NCBI RefSeq assembly: GCF_036711975.1
Contig: NC_091976.1
Location: 28,644,001 to 28,708,000, forward strand
Reading direction: 5' to 3'
Origin: Onthophagus taurus
Lineage: Eukaryota; Arthropoda; Insecta; Coleoptera; Scarabaeidae
Length of the DNA: 64,000 bases
The notes under the pieces were generated by a model that saw only the letters and a program-made list of their open reading frames with translations, did no database searches and had not been told where the DNA came from. The position numbers and the translations under genes are program-made. Shown here piece after piece: positions 44,690 through 55,413 of the stretch. Numbering within the stretch: position 1 is the first letter of the stretch; every line of letters starts with the position of its first letter.

Positions 44690-47600
44690 ACTTGGATATT
44701 TGAGACAATCTTGAGAGTGATCGGTGATGATGTAGCAGGTTGTCGGAGACAATATTGAAGATGGTATGGGACGACGTTGAAAGATTAGATATTGAGATGT
44801 GTTAGAAACAATATTGAGGAAGTTTAGGACGCTCCGAAGAGATATAAGGGTGTCTCAAACAATCCTGAGGAGTACCATAAATGTTATTTGAGATGGTTGG
44901 AAGAATGTTGAGGTGTGTTAGGTTGACTTGACATTTTGAGACATGACTATGATGTTTTGAGGAGTATAGAGATGATATCCACGATGGTGTTGAGGTTTGT
45001 CAGAAATAATGTTGAGAGATGACGTTGAAAGATGTGCAGGATGATGTTGAGATGTTAGGATACTGAGGAATGCTCGGAATGATGCTAATTAATCTTCATG
45101 ACGATGTTGAGGTGTGTTAAAGACAATATTGAGGAATTTTAAGATGATGTAAAGCGTTGTCCGAGGCGGTAATGAGGCCTTAGGGATGATATTGAGGTGT
45201 ATAGGTACGATATAAAGATGTCTGAAACAATCCTGAGAAGTACCATAAACGATATTGTGAGATGGTCGGAAAAATGTTGAAGTGTTGTAGGTTGACTGTC
45301 ATTTTGAGACATGACTATGATGTTTTGAGGTGTATAGAGATAATATCCACGATGGTGTTGAGGTTTGTCAGAAATAATATTGAGAAATGACGTTGAAAGA
45401 TGTACAGGTTGATGTTGAGATGTGTTAGGATACTGAGGAATGCTCGGAATGATGTTGATTGATGTTTATGACGATGTTGAGGTGTGTTAGAGATAACATT
45501 GAGAAAGTTTAGGACGCTGTAAAGCGTTATCGAAGCGATAATGGGCTGTTAGGGACGATGTTGAGGTTAACAGAAACGATATAAGGGCGTTTGAAACAAT
45601 ACCATAAACAATATGGTGAGATGATAGGAAGAATGATGAGGTATGTTAGGTTGACCGTCATTTTGAGACATGACTATGATGTTTTGAAGTGTATAAAGAT
45701 AATATCCATGATGGTGTTGAGGTTAGTCAGAAATAATTTTGAGAGATGACGTTGAAAGATGTGTAGGATGATGTTGAGATGTGTTAGGATACTGAGGAAT
45801 GCGCGGAATGATGCTGATTTATGTTTATGACGATGTTGAGGTTTGTTAGAGGCAACATTGAGAAAGTTTAGGACGCTGTAAAGCGTTATCGAAGCGATAA
45901 TGGGCTGTTAGGGACGATGTTGAGGTTAACAGAAACGATATAAGGGTGTTTGAAACAATGCTATAAACAATATGGTGAGATGATAGGAAGAATGATGAGG
46001 TATGTTAGGTTGACCGTCATTTTGAGACATGACTATGATGTTTTGAGGTGTATAGAGATAATATCCATGATGGTGTTGAGGTTAGTCAGAAATAATTTTG
46101 AGAGATGACGTTGAAAGATGTACAGGTTGATGTTGAGATGTGTTAGGATACTGAGGAATGCTCGGAATGATGCTGATTGATGTTTATGACGATGTTGAGG
46201 TTTGTTAGAGGCAACATTGAGAAAGTTTAGGACACTGTAAAGCGTTATCGAAGCGATAATGGGCTGTTAGGGATGATGTTGAGGTGAACAGAGACGATAT
46301 AAGGGCGTTTGAAACAATACCATAAACAATATGGTGAGATGATATGGTGGATTTTATCAAATCCATTTCACATTGTAAGGCGCACTTTTACGCAGACGAC
46401 ACCCAGCTGTACTATTCCTTCCCTCCGTCTGAGGTGGTTAAAGCGGGTATAGATATAAATAGTGATTTGCAAGCTTTATGTGATATTTCCGACCGCCATG
46501 GGCTTCATATAAATCAGAGTAAGTCTCTTGCCATTGTTTTCGGTCCAAAGAGCCTCAGACAGCAAGTTGCAGACACCCTCCATCTATTTGTGAACAATGA
46601 ACCGTTACAATTCCATAAAACAGTACGAAATTTGGGTGTCTTAATAGACGAGAATTTGACTTTTAATGATCACATCAACAAATGCATACAAAGGGCGTAT
46701 GGGAGTTTGAAGGTTATCTACTCGAACAGACATTATTTGAACCATAAAACAAGGAAATATCTCTGTGAAAGTCTGGTCCTCTCACTTTTTAACTATGCAG
46801 ATGTTCTGTACTCTCCTTTTTTGTCCTATGTCTTAAAAGAAAAAATTCAAAAAACACAAAATTCCTGTATACGTTTACTGTTTGGTCTTCACCGAAGTGA
46901 CCATGTAAGTGACAGGTTGCCGGAATTAAAATGGTTAAACATGCAGGGAAGGAGGGTGCTGCACTCTGTATGCCTCTACCACCGGGTCCTCCATCTTTAT
47001 AAGCCACCTTACCTCTATAACAAAATAAGTTTTCGCGGGGATGTACACACTGTAAATATTAGATTTAAAGGGAGATTATCTCCACCTATTTTTCATAAAG
47101 CTTTTTTCAAAAAGTCATTTTCCTATCAGATCGCTAAGACAATGAATGAACTTCCTCTTGAGTGGACAGTGTGTGCATCATCAATAACTTTTAAAAGACA
47201 CGTGCTAAATTATTTGCATGGATGGCAGTGACCTTCACGTTTGTAAAAATGGCTTTACATCTGCATAATGTTTTTTTTTGTTGTATGTTACAGTTAATGC
47301 GCATTCTATTAATGTTTAAATTCTCTATGGTATGGTGGAAGAACAACATGAGTTGAACCATGCCATAAGATTGTTCTCATGTATGATTTTTTTTTTATTG
47401 GCAATTATTTAATTTTATTTACTGTTTATTTTTTGTTTTTTCTTCAATGATTTATTACAATGATTTTTTTTTGGTATGCTAGGAGAACAATAAAGCAGTT
47501 TATTATTATTATTATTATTATTATATAAGGGCGTTTGAAACAATGCCATAAACGATATGGTGAGATGATAGGAAGAATGATGAGGTATGTTAGGTTGACC

Positions 47601-48320
47601 GTCATTTTGAGACATGACCATGATGTTTCGAGGTATATAGCTATGATATCCACGATGATTTGAGGATTGTCAGAAACAATATTGAGGGATTACGTTCAGA
47701 TGTGTTAGGATACCGAGGAGTGCTTGGAATGATGCTGATTGATGTTTATAACGATGTTGAGGTTTATTCGAGGCAACATTGAGAAAGTTTAGGACGCTGT
47801 AAAGCGTTATCGAAACGATAATGGGGTGTTAGGGATGATGTTGAGGTGAACAGAGACGATATACGGGTGTTTGAAACAATGCCATAAACGATATGGTGAG
47901 ATGATAGGAAGAATGATGAGGTATGTTAGGTTGACCGTCATTTTGAGACATGACCATGATGTTTTGAGGATTGTCAGAAACAATATTGAGGGATAACGTT
48001 CAGATGTGTTAGGATACATCTCAGAATGTTGAGGTTTGTTATTAACAATCAATATTGAGGAACTTTAGGACACTGTGAAGCGTTATCAATATTCGTATTA
48101 ATCCTGAGGAGTAACATAAATAATATTGTGAGATGGTCGGAAGAACATTGAGATGTGGATTTTGATAACCTTGGGAAATGTTCGATATGATCTTAAGAGA
48201 TATCTAATGCGGATGAGACAATATTAAAAGATGTTTGGAGCGATGTTGCGAGATGTCCGAGATAATGTTGAGGAATGCCAAGAACAATATTAAGAAATAT
48301 TCGGGATGTTTCACCCGCAA
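44690..48320 (+). repeat. Satellite array with ~359-bp units and a 25-30 bp sub-repeat
   Basis: The marker ACATGACTATGATG (or ACATGACCATGATG) recurs at 44941, 45309, 45668, 46027, 47612 and 47948. Periods are 368, 359, 359, 1585 and 336 bp; the 1585 step contains a LINE. Within units, GATGTTGAGRTGTGTTAG and CAATATTGAG recur every few tens of bases, so the unit itself arose from a short repeat. The outer parts (44690-44930 and 48000-48320) are more degenerate. Confidence 0.9.
46345..47522 (+). mobile_element. 5'-truncated LINE (CR1/L2-like) inserted in the satellite
   Basis: An intact 295-codon frame runs from the insertion point to a stop at 47231. It starts just before the RT catalytic box (AHFYADDTQLYYSF) and continues through the thumb region (LHINQSKSLAIVFGPKSL, KTVRNLGVLIDENLTFNDHI) to a typical C-terminal part (SFSYQIAKTMNELPLEW). 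No RNase H domain is present, which with the (TTA)n tail fits the CR1/L2 side of LINEs. A 3' UTR of about 290 bp ends GAACAATAAAGCAGTTTATT then TTA repeats. The apparent ATG uses a flanking A. A 48-bp duplication flanks the insert (46297-46344 and 47523-47570). Confidence 0.88.
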
Positions 48321-51300
48321 TGTTACGTGTAGTTTGAAAACAATGCTAGTTTACAAACAAAGATTAGAAATTTTGAGATTATGTTATGATTAGAATTGAA
48401 AATTAGGTATTTTTAAAACGTCAAAATATAACACGTGTTTGTAGGGATAGATGGCGGTAAAAAAAACCGATAAAAATGTAGTTGCCTCATAAATTTGTTT
48501 ATAACATCATACTAAATTAAACAAAAATACTTGTTTATGTCGTGTAAATAAAATGTTTGTTTTGAAATTTTTATTTTCAAATATTTAGTCGAAGGAAATA
48601 CCCGACTTATTTAGGTTGGCGTTACTAAATAATTTATAGCTAACAGTTTCAACACAACGAATTAATCAAACAATTCAAAGAGACGAAATAAATGTAATTG
48701 AAATAAACATTGAAATTGCTAATAATCCAAAATAGATAAAATGAAAATGTCAAAATAATAATTAATTTAAGTTGGTATTACACGTTTATAACTGACATTG
48801 ATAGCACATAAGAAATGATAATATACAGAGTGTGGCAAAAGTATGAAATAAATTTTTACTGAAAAAATTTTTTAAAAATATTCTTAAAGACCTCGTTAAT
48901 GTAAGTTTAGTTAAAGAGGTCAAGTACAAAAAACGACGCTTTCAAGAGGAAAACAACAAGTCCTTTAAAACGATGTTATCATTAACTCCACCCAGTATTC
49001 CAACGAAAAAGAATCTGAATGAAAAGAAAAATTGTTAAAACCCGATATCTAAATCGCATAAATAATCAGAGTCGTGACCTTACATAAAGAATTTATTATT
49101 TTGTGTTTATTTAGTTTGGATAATTCCGTTTTGGCCAAAATATCACGATAATTGGCTTCGAAGGCGTCGTCGTCTGCAATAATACGCACAACTGAACGTA
49201 ATAAAACCGAACTTTCTCGGGGCTGGAGAGTCAACGAACCTCCTCCGTCGAGTTTGATATCAACGTTTCTGTGTGTGTGTGTGTATGCGCACATAGGGTC
49301 TCCTCTTTGTAGCTCCTGGTCCCGGTCTTGAACCCCGACCGTTCTACGGCTATTTAATAGTAGCTATTCGCTGTCGCCGCCACTGGGTCATTGTTCTCCA
49401 GGAACAACGCGCAATAATATTAATCACTATTTTTTTTGCTTTTTATTCACTCTTTGATGACGTCTTTTCTGTTTTTTAAATTGTTATAGCTAAAATTACT
49501 TAGAAATATTTATGTTAACTAATAATGATGGGTTTTTGTATCATATCTGTTATGAATGCGAATTGAAGTAAGTCGGTTATGTAATACTTTCGCTTTTTTT
49601 GCGAGCGTGAATCGGTGAAAGTAGAACGATTCATCTTACATAATAATGAAAGAAATGGAGATCATTTTTAGCATTAATAATGTTTCATCATTAATTTATG
49701 ATTACTAGATGAAATTAGAAAAGGACATATTCAAATATAAGCAAGAAAAGTTAATGTTGCTTAGGATTTAATCGACCTTGATCGAACAACTTTCCCCGCA
49801 AGTAGTGTATCTCTAACGCAGAATTAGTGCTGAAACAGAAAACTATGCCGTCCCACTTTGCACATTGTTTCTTGCGCAACCAGCGACGAACGCGCGCGTT
49901 GCAACAAAAAAGTAGCACAACTCGAACAATAATAAGTTCTTATTATTACGTAGAGGAACGTTCACTTTTTCATCATCGTCATCATTATCAAAGATTTAAA
50001 TACTCTCTTTTCTTTTTTGTTGTTGAAATTCAATTCCGAAATCGATGGTTTGAAATTAGTTTAACTTTTTCTGTTAATGTCACCATATGACGATGGTAAT
50101 AACACATGGTTATACTAAAAACAGGATGCCATATGTCCCCGTTCTAGTTTGTTGATGTCATCTAAGGACGGATATCGCGTTTTTACACTATAGTAAATAA
50201 ATAGTTTCAAAAAATAAATAAACCAACAGCTAAATAATAAGAGACTGATTTAAATTGATGATCCACTTCTTTTTTTTAATTGGAAAAAATTCAAGTGAGG
50301 TCGCGTACCCGCTCATCAGCCACGACCACAAGAAATTCCTATATCCGGTTCTAGGAAAGAATTTATTCTCGAGTCTGGACAACGTCTTGTGTGAATGTCT
50401 TGCGTTACAAACTGGCTGTGGGGAGAGCGAGTGACGCAGAGGTCTTTGAAGTAGTCACGTAGGCGTGACTACTACTTAAATTCTTCCCCTTGAACCCGGC
50501 GTCGGTCGGTCATCCGGTTCTTCGTTGGCTCAGGCTTCCCGAAAATATAAAACCCATATTGTCTCAACAATTTCATCTCATCATCAAAATCCCAACTTTA
50601 AAAATCTTTTAATTTCCACTCTAAAATTACATTCATCTATCGGAACACCTTGGTATTTTATTCGCATAAGCTACAAAACTGGACGACAACGATTGGTTTA
50701 CGTAATAAAGACCTTCGTTTCGTGTTGTACAACAAACATAAGTAGATCGCACTAGACTCTACTTTCAAAGTGAAAGTATTTTCGATCCTGTTGGACGATT
50801 GCGCGGTCGTAAAAAAGATGATGACTTAATAAGCGAAATATCGTTCAAAAACTTTATCATTAGATTAAAAGTATTTAAAAATTCGTGAAGAAAGGTTTCA
50901 ATGTTGACTAAGAAAGGAAGAATGTGTACCAAGAAGTGAGGATAGAAACTTTTTTCTAAGAAGATTTTCAAATTTATCATCTTGGAGGCGAGCAGGTCAA
51001 AAGGGAAGAAACACCTTCTGGAAGGAAAAAAAGGGACGATCGAAACAGGTAGACCTAGGGTATTAAGAATTCGAAGAAGGGCCTTAAAGTAGCTTTAAAA
51101 ATATATTGGATAAAAATCAAGAAAATTAACCTTAAGAACTTTTAACCAAATCAATAAATTTAATTTAACTAGGTTCGTTTTGTTATGAATTGAATTAAGT
51201 TCATCAAACTAGAAAGTTGTTAATCACAGAGATAGGCAGAAACAAAAATATTTTTATCTGATACAAAAAAAGTTATATATATAATTAATGTATCAAAAAG

Positions 51301-52129
51301 AGAGATATTCTAAAATCTGGCTCGAGACAATCACAAAAAAGATGGAGATTTTGATCAGGAGGAAACTGAATAAGGAAGTAGTTGAGAAAGGATTTAAGAA
51401 CACCAATACGAGTTTAGCAAAGGCAGAAAATAATAGCTCCGCAATCAAATGTTTGTGGTAACGACAAAGATTCCTCAGGAATATACCTTGGTGCTAAATC
51501 TATTAAAAGTCTTTAATGATGGCGTTCTGAGAATAGGAAGAAGAAAGAGCGAATTTAGACGCTAAAACTGGATACGTAGTAGAAATCATAAAACGAAAGT
51601 TGGTTTGTAGGTAAAAAGTTTCTCAACCCAACCGATACTTTGACGTCCATCTTGATATAGATACGGAAAATTTGTTAATACCACGTTTTTCCATCTTTTG
51701 CTAAGTGTCAAAAAAGTCCGGAGGAACAAAAATGTTTATGCCAAACGTGGATGTATCTAGAATGAAATTGGAAAGCAATAATTGGTTACTAATCATAATA
51801 GAACTCTACTTTTGAAGGCTATATGCAAGAATCGACGATACAATAGATATAAATTGCTGACGTGGTACTAACAATAAGATATTTTCGCTGCTTGTGACGT
51901 CACAAATATACGCTGAAATCAATCTGTAGCTTTTTATAGCTTATTGTAATGACTTAAATGAAAATCCTCGCAATAATTCTTAGAAGCATTTAGGTATCGC
52001 TAAGAATCCTTAAACATTGCTGATTATACTTTGAAATTCTCAGGAATGATTATTAATATATGGATGTTCTTGGAAATCCTTATAAATTTTTTGGAAATAT
52101 TTCGAATATTTTGAAAGTTTTTTTTTGGA
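48321..52129. other. Gene-free stretch
   Basis: No protein gene is seen. At 48826 a TACAGAGTGTGGCAAAAGTA sequence resembles a TIR-element end, but no partner was found. The segment 49140-49420 is GC-rich and contains a GT run. The segment 50280-50520 is GC-rich with a perfect 10-bp hairpin (AGTAGTCACG and CGTGACTACT). The segment 50980-51900 is AT-rich. Its right part (51672-51760) shares TTAATACCACGTTTTxCCAT with the repeat at 52150-54010. Confidence 0.35.
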
Positions 52130-52149
52130 AACAAGTTGTTTCATAGCTT

Positions 52150-54010
52150 ATGTGTTTATGAGATCATTACCCCATACCAAGTCCGTTGAAAAACAACCTC
52201 AATCTCAGTGCTATTAGCATACAGAGATATATTCGCAAAAATATTGTGCAAGCAACCCAACCCAATGCAATATCATTAGAAGAGATATGTACTATACAAC
52301 TTCATCTCGCCAAGCTTTCAATAATATGAAAGTCAGTTACTTTATTAGTGGTGTTTCATCATTATTCTCTGAAATAAATTCCATGTCTTTATCATTGTCA
52401 AAAAATACAGGTGATGTAGTGAACCCTACTACATCCGGCTGATTAAATAGATCAACACATTTACTTGTTGTCTCTATACAACTATGATTTGTTCACCTTA
52501 ATACATATTTTTATCATTTCAAAAACGTTAAATGTAAATATATGCATAGCAGTAAATTTAGATACGAAAATAATTAATTGATCAACAAACTCCATAGAGT
52601 AACAACAAATATGGGCGCTCTTTATACTAGCATCAGAACGCAACATGGAGATGACACCCTTCATTTGCATAATATGCAGTGTTAATACCACGTTTTGCCA
52701 TCTTTTGCCAAATTCCAAAAGAGTTACAATAGACAAAATTGTTTATGATTTAATATCTATATTGGGATACATGTTGCTTCTTAGGTTTGCTACGTGCGGC
52801 ATCAATTAGGACCATCTGATATCCAAACTTTCCCCATCTCAACCAGTTCTTGTTTGAACTGATTAGTCGTACTATAATTCTAAGACATCGATATATTGGC
52901 ATCCAGCATCCAGAGATATATTGGCAAAAATAGTGCCGATAACAACTTGGACGAGCAACCCAACCCAATATAATATCATTAGAAGGTGTAACTCATCATA
53001 GCTTCTTCTACCCATATATGTACTATATAACTTCATTTCGCCAAACTTTCAATAATATGAAAGTCAGTTACTTTATTAGTGGTGTTTCATCATTATTCTC
53101 TGATATAAATTCCATGTCTTTGTCATTGTCAAAAAATACAGGTGATGTAGTGAACCCTACTACATCCGGCTGATTAAATAGATCAACACATTTACTTGCT
53201 GTCTCTATACAACTATGACTTGTTCACCTTAATACATATTTTTATCATTTCAAAAACGTTAAATGTAAATATATGCATAGCAGTAAATCTAGATACGAAA
53301 ATAATTAATTGATCAATAAACTCTTTATACTAGCAACAGAACGCAACATGGAGATAACACCCTTCATTTGAATATTATGTAGTGTTAATACCACGTTTTG
53401 CCATCTTTTTCCAAGTTCCAAAAGAGTTACAATAGACAAAATTGTTTATGATTCAATATCTATATTGGGATACATGTTACTTCTTAGGTTTGCTACGTGC
53501 GGCATCAATTAGGACCATCTGATATCCAAACTTTCCCCATCTCAACCAGTTCTCGTTTGAACTGATTAGTCTTGCTATAATTCCAAGACATAAAACAACC
53601 TCCATCTCAGTGCTATTAACATCAAGAGATATATTGGCAAAAATATTAGATAACAACCTGGACGATTAACCCAACCCAATACAATATCATTAGAAGGTGT
53701 AACTCATCATAGCTTCCTCTCCCCACATATGTACTATATAACTTCATCTTGCCAAGCTTTCAATAATATGAAAGTCAGTTACTTTATTAGTGGTGTTTCA
53801 TCATTATTCTCTGATATAAATTCCATGTCTTTGTCATTGTCAAAAAATACAGGTGATGTAGTGAACCCTACTACATCCGCCTGATTAAATAGATCAACAC
53901 ATTTACTTGCTGTCTCTATACAACTATGATTTGTTCACCTTAATACATATTTTTATCATTTCAAAAACGTTAAATGTAAATATATGCATAGCAGTAAATC
54001 TATTAATATT
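52150..54010 (-). repeat. ~720-bp repeat, about 2.5 tandem copies
   Basis: GTGATGTAGTGAACCCTACT recurs at 52411, 53142 and 53853 (periods 731 and 711 bp). All three copies keep a minus-strand open segment of about 46 codons that begins behind a TATAG acceptor-like sequence. It contains CVDLFNQPDVVGFTTSPVFF and DNDKDMEFISENNDETPLIK, then a stop (52473-52337 in copy 1). Copies differ by few substitutions there. The rest of each unit has many stops. It could be a multiplied gene 3' end or an unclassified element. No family is recognised. Confidence 0.7.
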
Positions 54011-54364
54011 AGATAAAACATAATCATTTATCGCGGTTGGAAATGAAAATGGGACATAACAAAGCGTTTTAGAACACCCCTTGACAATAAAATTATTATG
54101 GTAATAGATATAGCTCAATAAGCATTATCTTAACTTGATGATCGCATTGATATTCAATTAAACATAAAAATTAGTGGAATTAATCAAAATCCAGAAATTT
54201 CTTCATCATAAACTTCATATTTTTTTTGGTGACTCATCGACGTTAATGTAATTTTTTATACGTAGAATTGAGATGAAAAGTGTTTTTTCATTTCCTGCTC
54301 CCTCTTCGAGTATAGGTACTCTGAACTTCATCGTGGGTTCCCTCGATAACACTCTTCCTTCTAG

Positions 54365-54718
54365 ATCAGTCCATCGGTCGTCGTTCGTTCTGGTCGCGTA
54401 GAATCGTTGTGCGTCGGTTTGGTCTGGAACGCGCCACTACCTCTCTCCCCGCGTCCCTTTGGAAACCCCGCGCCAGCAACCATCATCGCTCGCGCGCTAC
54501 CAGACGCTTTCCTGCCCACCCCTACGGTTGTCGTTAGTGCCATTCACAGAAAACTGTGGCCCTCAGTTCGGTGGGATATTTCTTTTGTCCCTGTTGAGCC
54601 TCAGCCTCGTGGTGTGTTCGTTTCTTCTGCATCACATTTTCGAAATTTTTTTTACCTGAGTGCGTGTTGTGCGTGCTATATATTTTTCTATGTTCATCGT
54701 TGATGTGTATAATATTTG
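54365..54718 (+). promoter_or_regulatory. Candidate second promoter/first exon of brat
   Basis: A GC-rich block starts near an initiator-like TCAGTCC at 54365 and ends with a donor (TTTG|GTATGTAA at 54718/54719), about 670 bp before the acceptor in front of the brat coding exon. It has no conserved ORF; open frames are a result of low stop density in GC-rich sequence. A further GC-rich stretch lies at 55000-55150. Confidence 0.35.
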
Positions 54719-55393
54719 GTATGTAATTTTATATAAAAAAATTTTATTTCCCGGAAATCGACCGTTACAAAAAACGATCATTCTTAAGTAACCATTCTTT
54801 GTTGGAGATTTCATTTTTGTTGGTATGCAACAAGTTCTGTTTTTATTTCTCAAAAATAATAATAACGGTCTTGGTGTAACCGATGTTTTATGCTTATTAG
54901 CGGGGAATATAGTGTACTATAGGGGTTGCAAGAAACGTTTTCGAAACCATCGTCGTTGGTCCTTTTTTTTTGTTTCGCACATAATAAATAGTTTAGTTTA
55001 GTGGGGTTGGCGGCACTGTGAGGGGTGAGTTTGCAGCGTCGGGACGACCGGATCGTAGGGGTCGCAGCCCTATCCGGTTGCTATGGTAACGTGTCGGGGC
55101 TCCCCTATATCCGATCGATGTCCCGCCGCCGCCTCGCCCCTCCCTTCGTCCCATTCTGTTGCCTAACGGACAATATTTTTGTTTTTATTTTGATTCTTTT
55201 TTAATATATTCTTTTATTCTTCTAACCCATCTCATCTTATTAACCTTTATTTTTAATTCCTTTTTTTTTATAACCAACAAAGAAATTGCTTTCTTAATCT
55301 TGCTCATTTTTATTTCATTCTTCTTTAACCTAAAATGAATTAATTGATTTAATTAAGTATGAATAACATTAATTTTTGGTTTTACTTTTAGGG

Positions 55394-55411
55394 ATGAAGG
55401 CTAGGAGATAA
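55394..55411 (+). promoter_or_regulatory. Five-codon upstream ORF in the brat leader
   Basis: Directly after the acceptor at 55391 the leader reads GGATGAAGGCTAGGAGATAA, an upstream ATG with five sense codons (M-K-A-R-R) and a TAA at 55409-55411. The main brat ATG starts at 55414, two bases later. Any mRNA using this acceptor carries it, so it may reduce brat translation or force re-initiation. Effect is inferred. Confidence 0.6.
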
Positions 55412-55413
55412 AT

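Noticed and set aside
47415..48052. Minus-strand ORFs in the satellite right of the LINE
   Set aside because: They read through satellite units and the TTA tail and repeat in each unit.
49300..49360. Possible tRNA-like GGTCTTGAACCCCGACC segment
   Set aside because: No matching acceptor stem, D arm or anticodon arm could be drawn around it.
49049..50090. ORFs of 81 and 87 codons near GC-rich islands
   Set aside because: Their composition follows GT runs and AT-rich DNA; no family features are seen.
54407..54703. 98-codon ORF in the GC-rich block before brat
   Set aside because: GC-rich sequence has few stops by chance; there is no conserved motif and the block fits a leader exon better.
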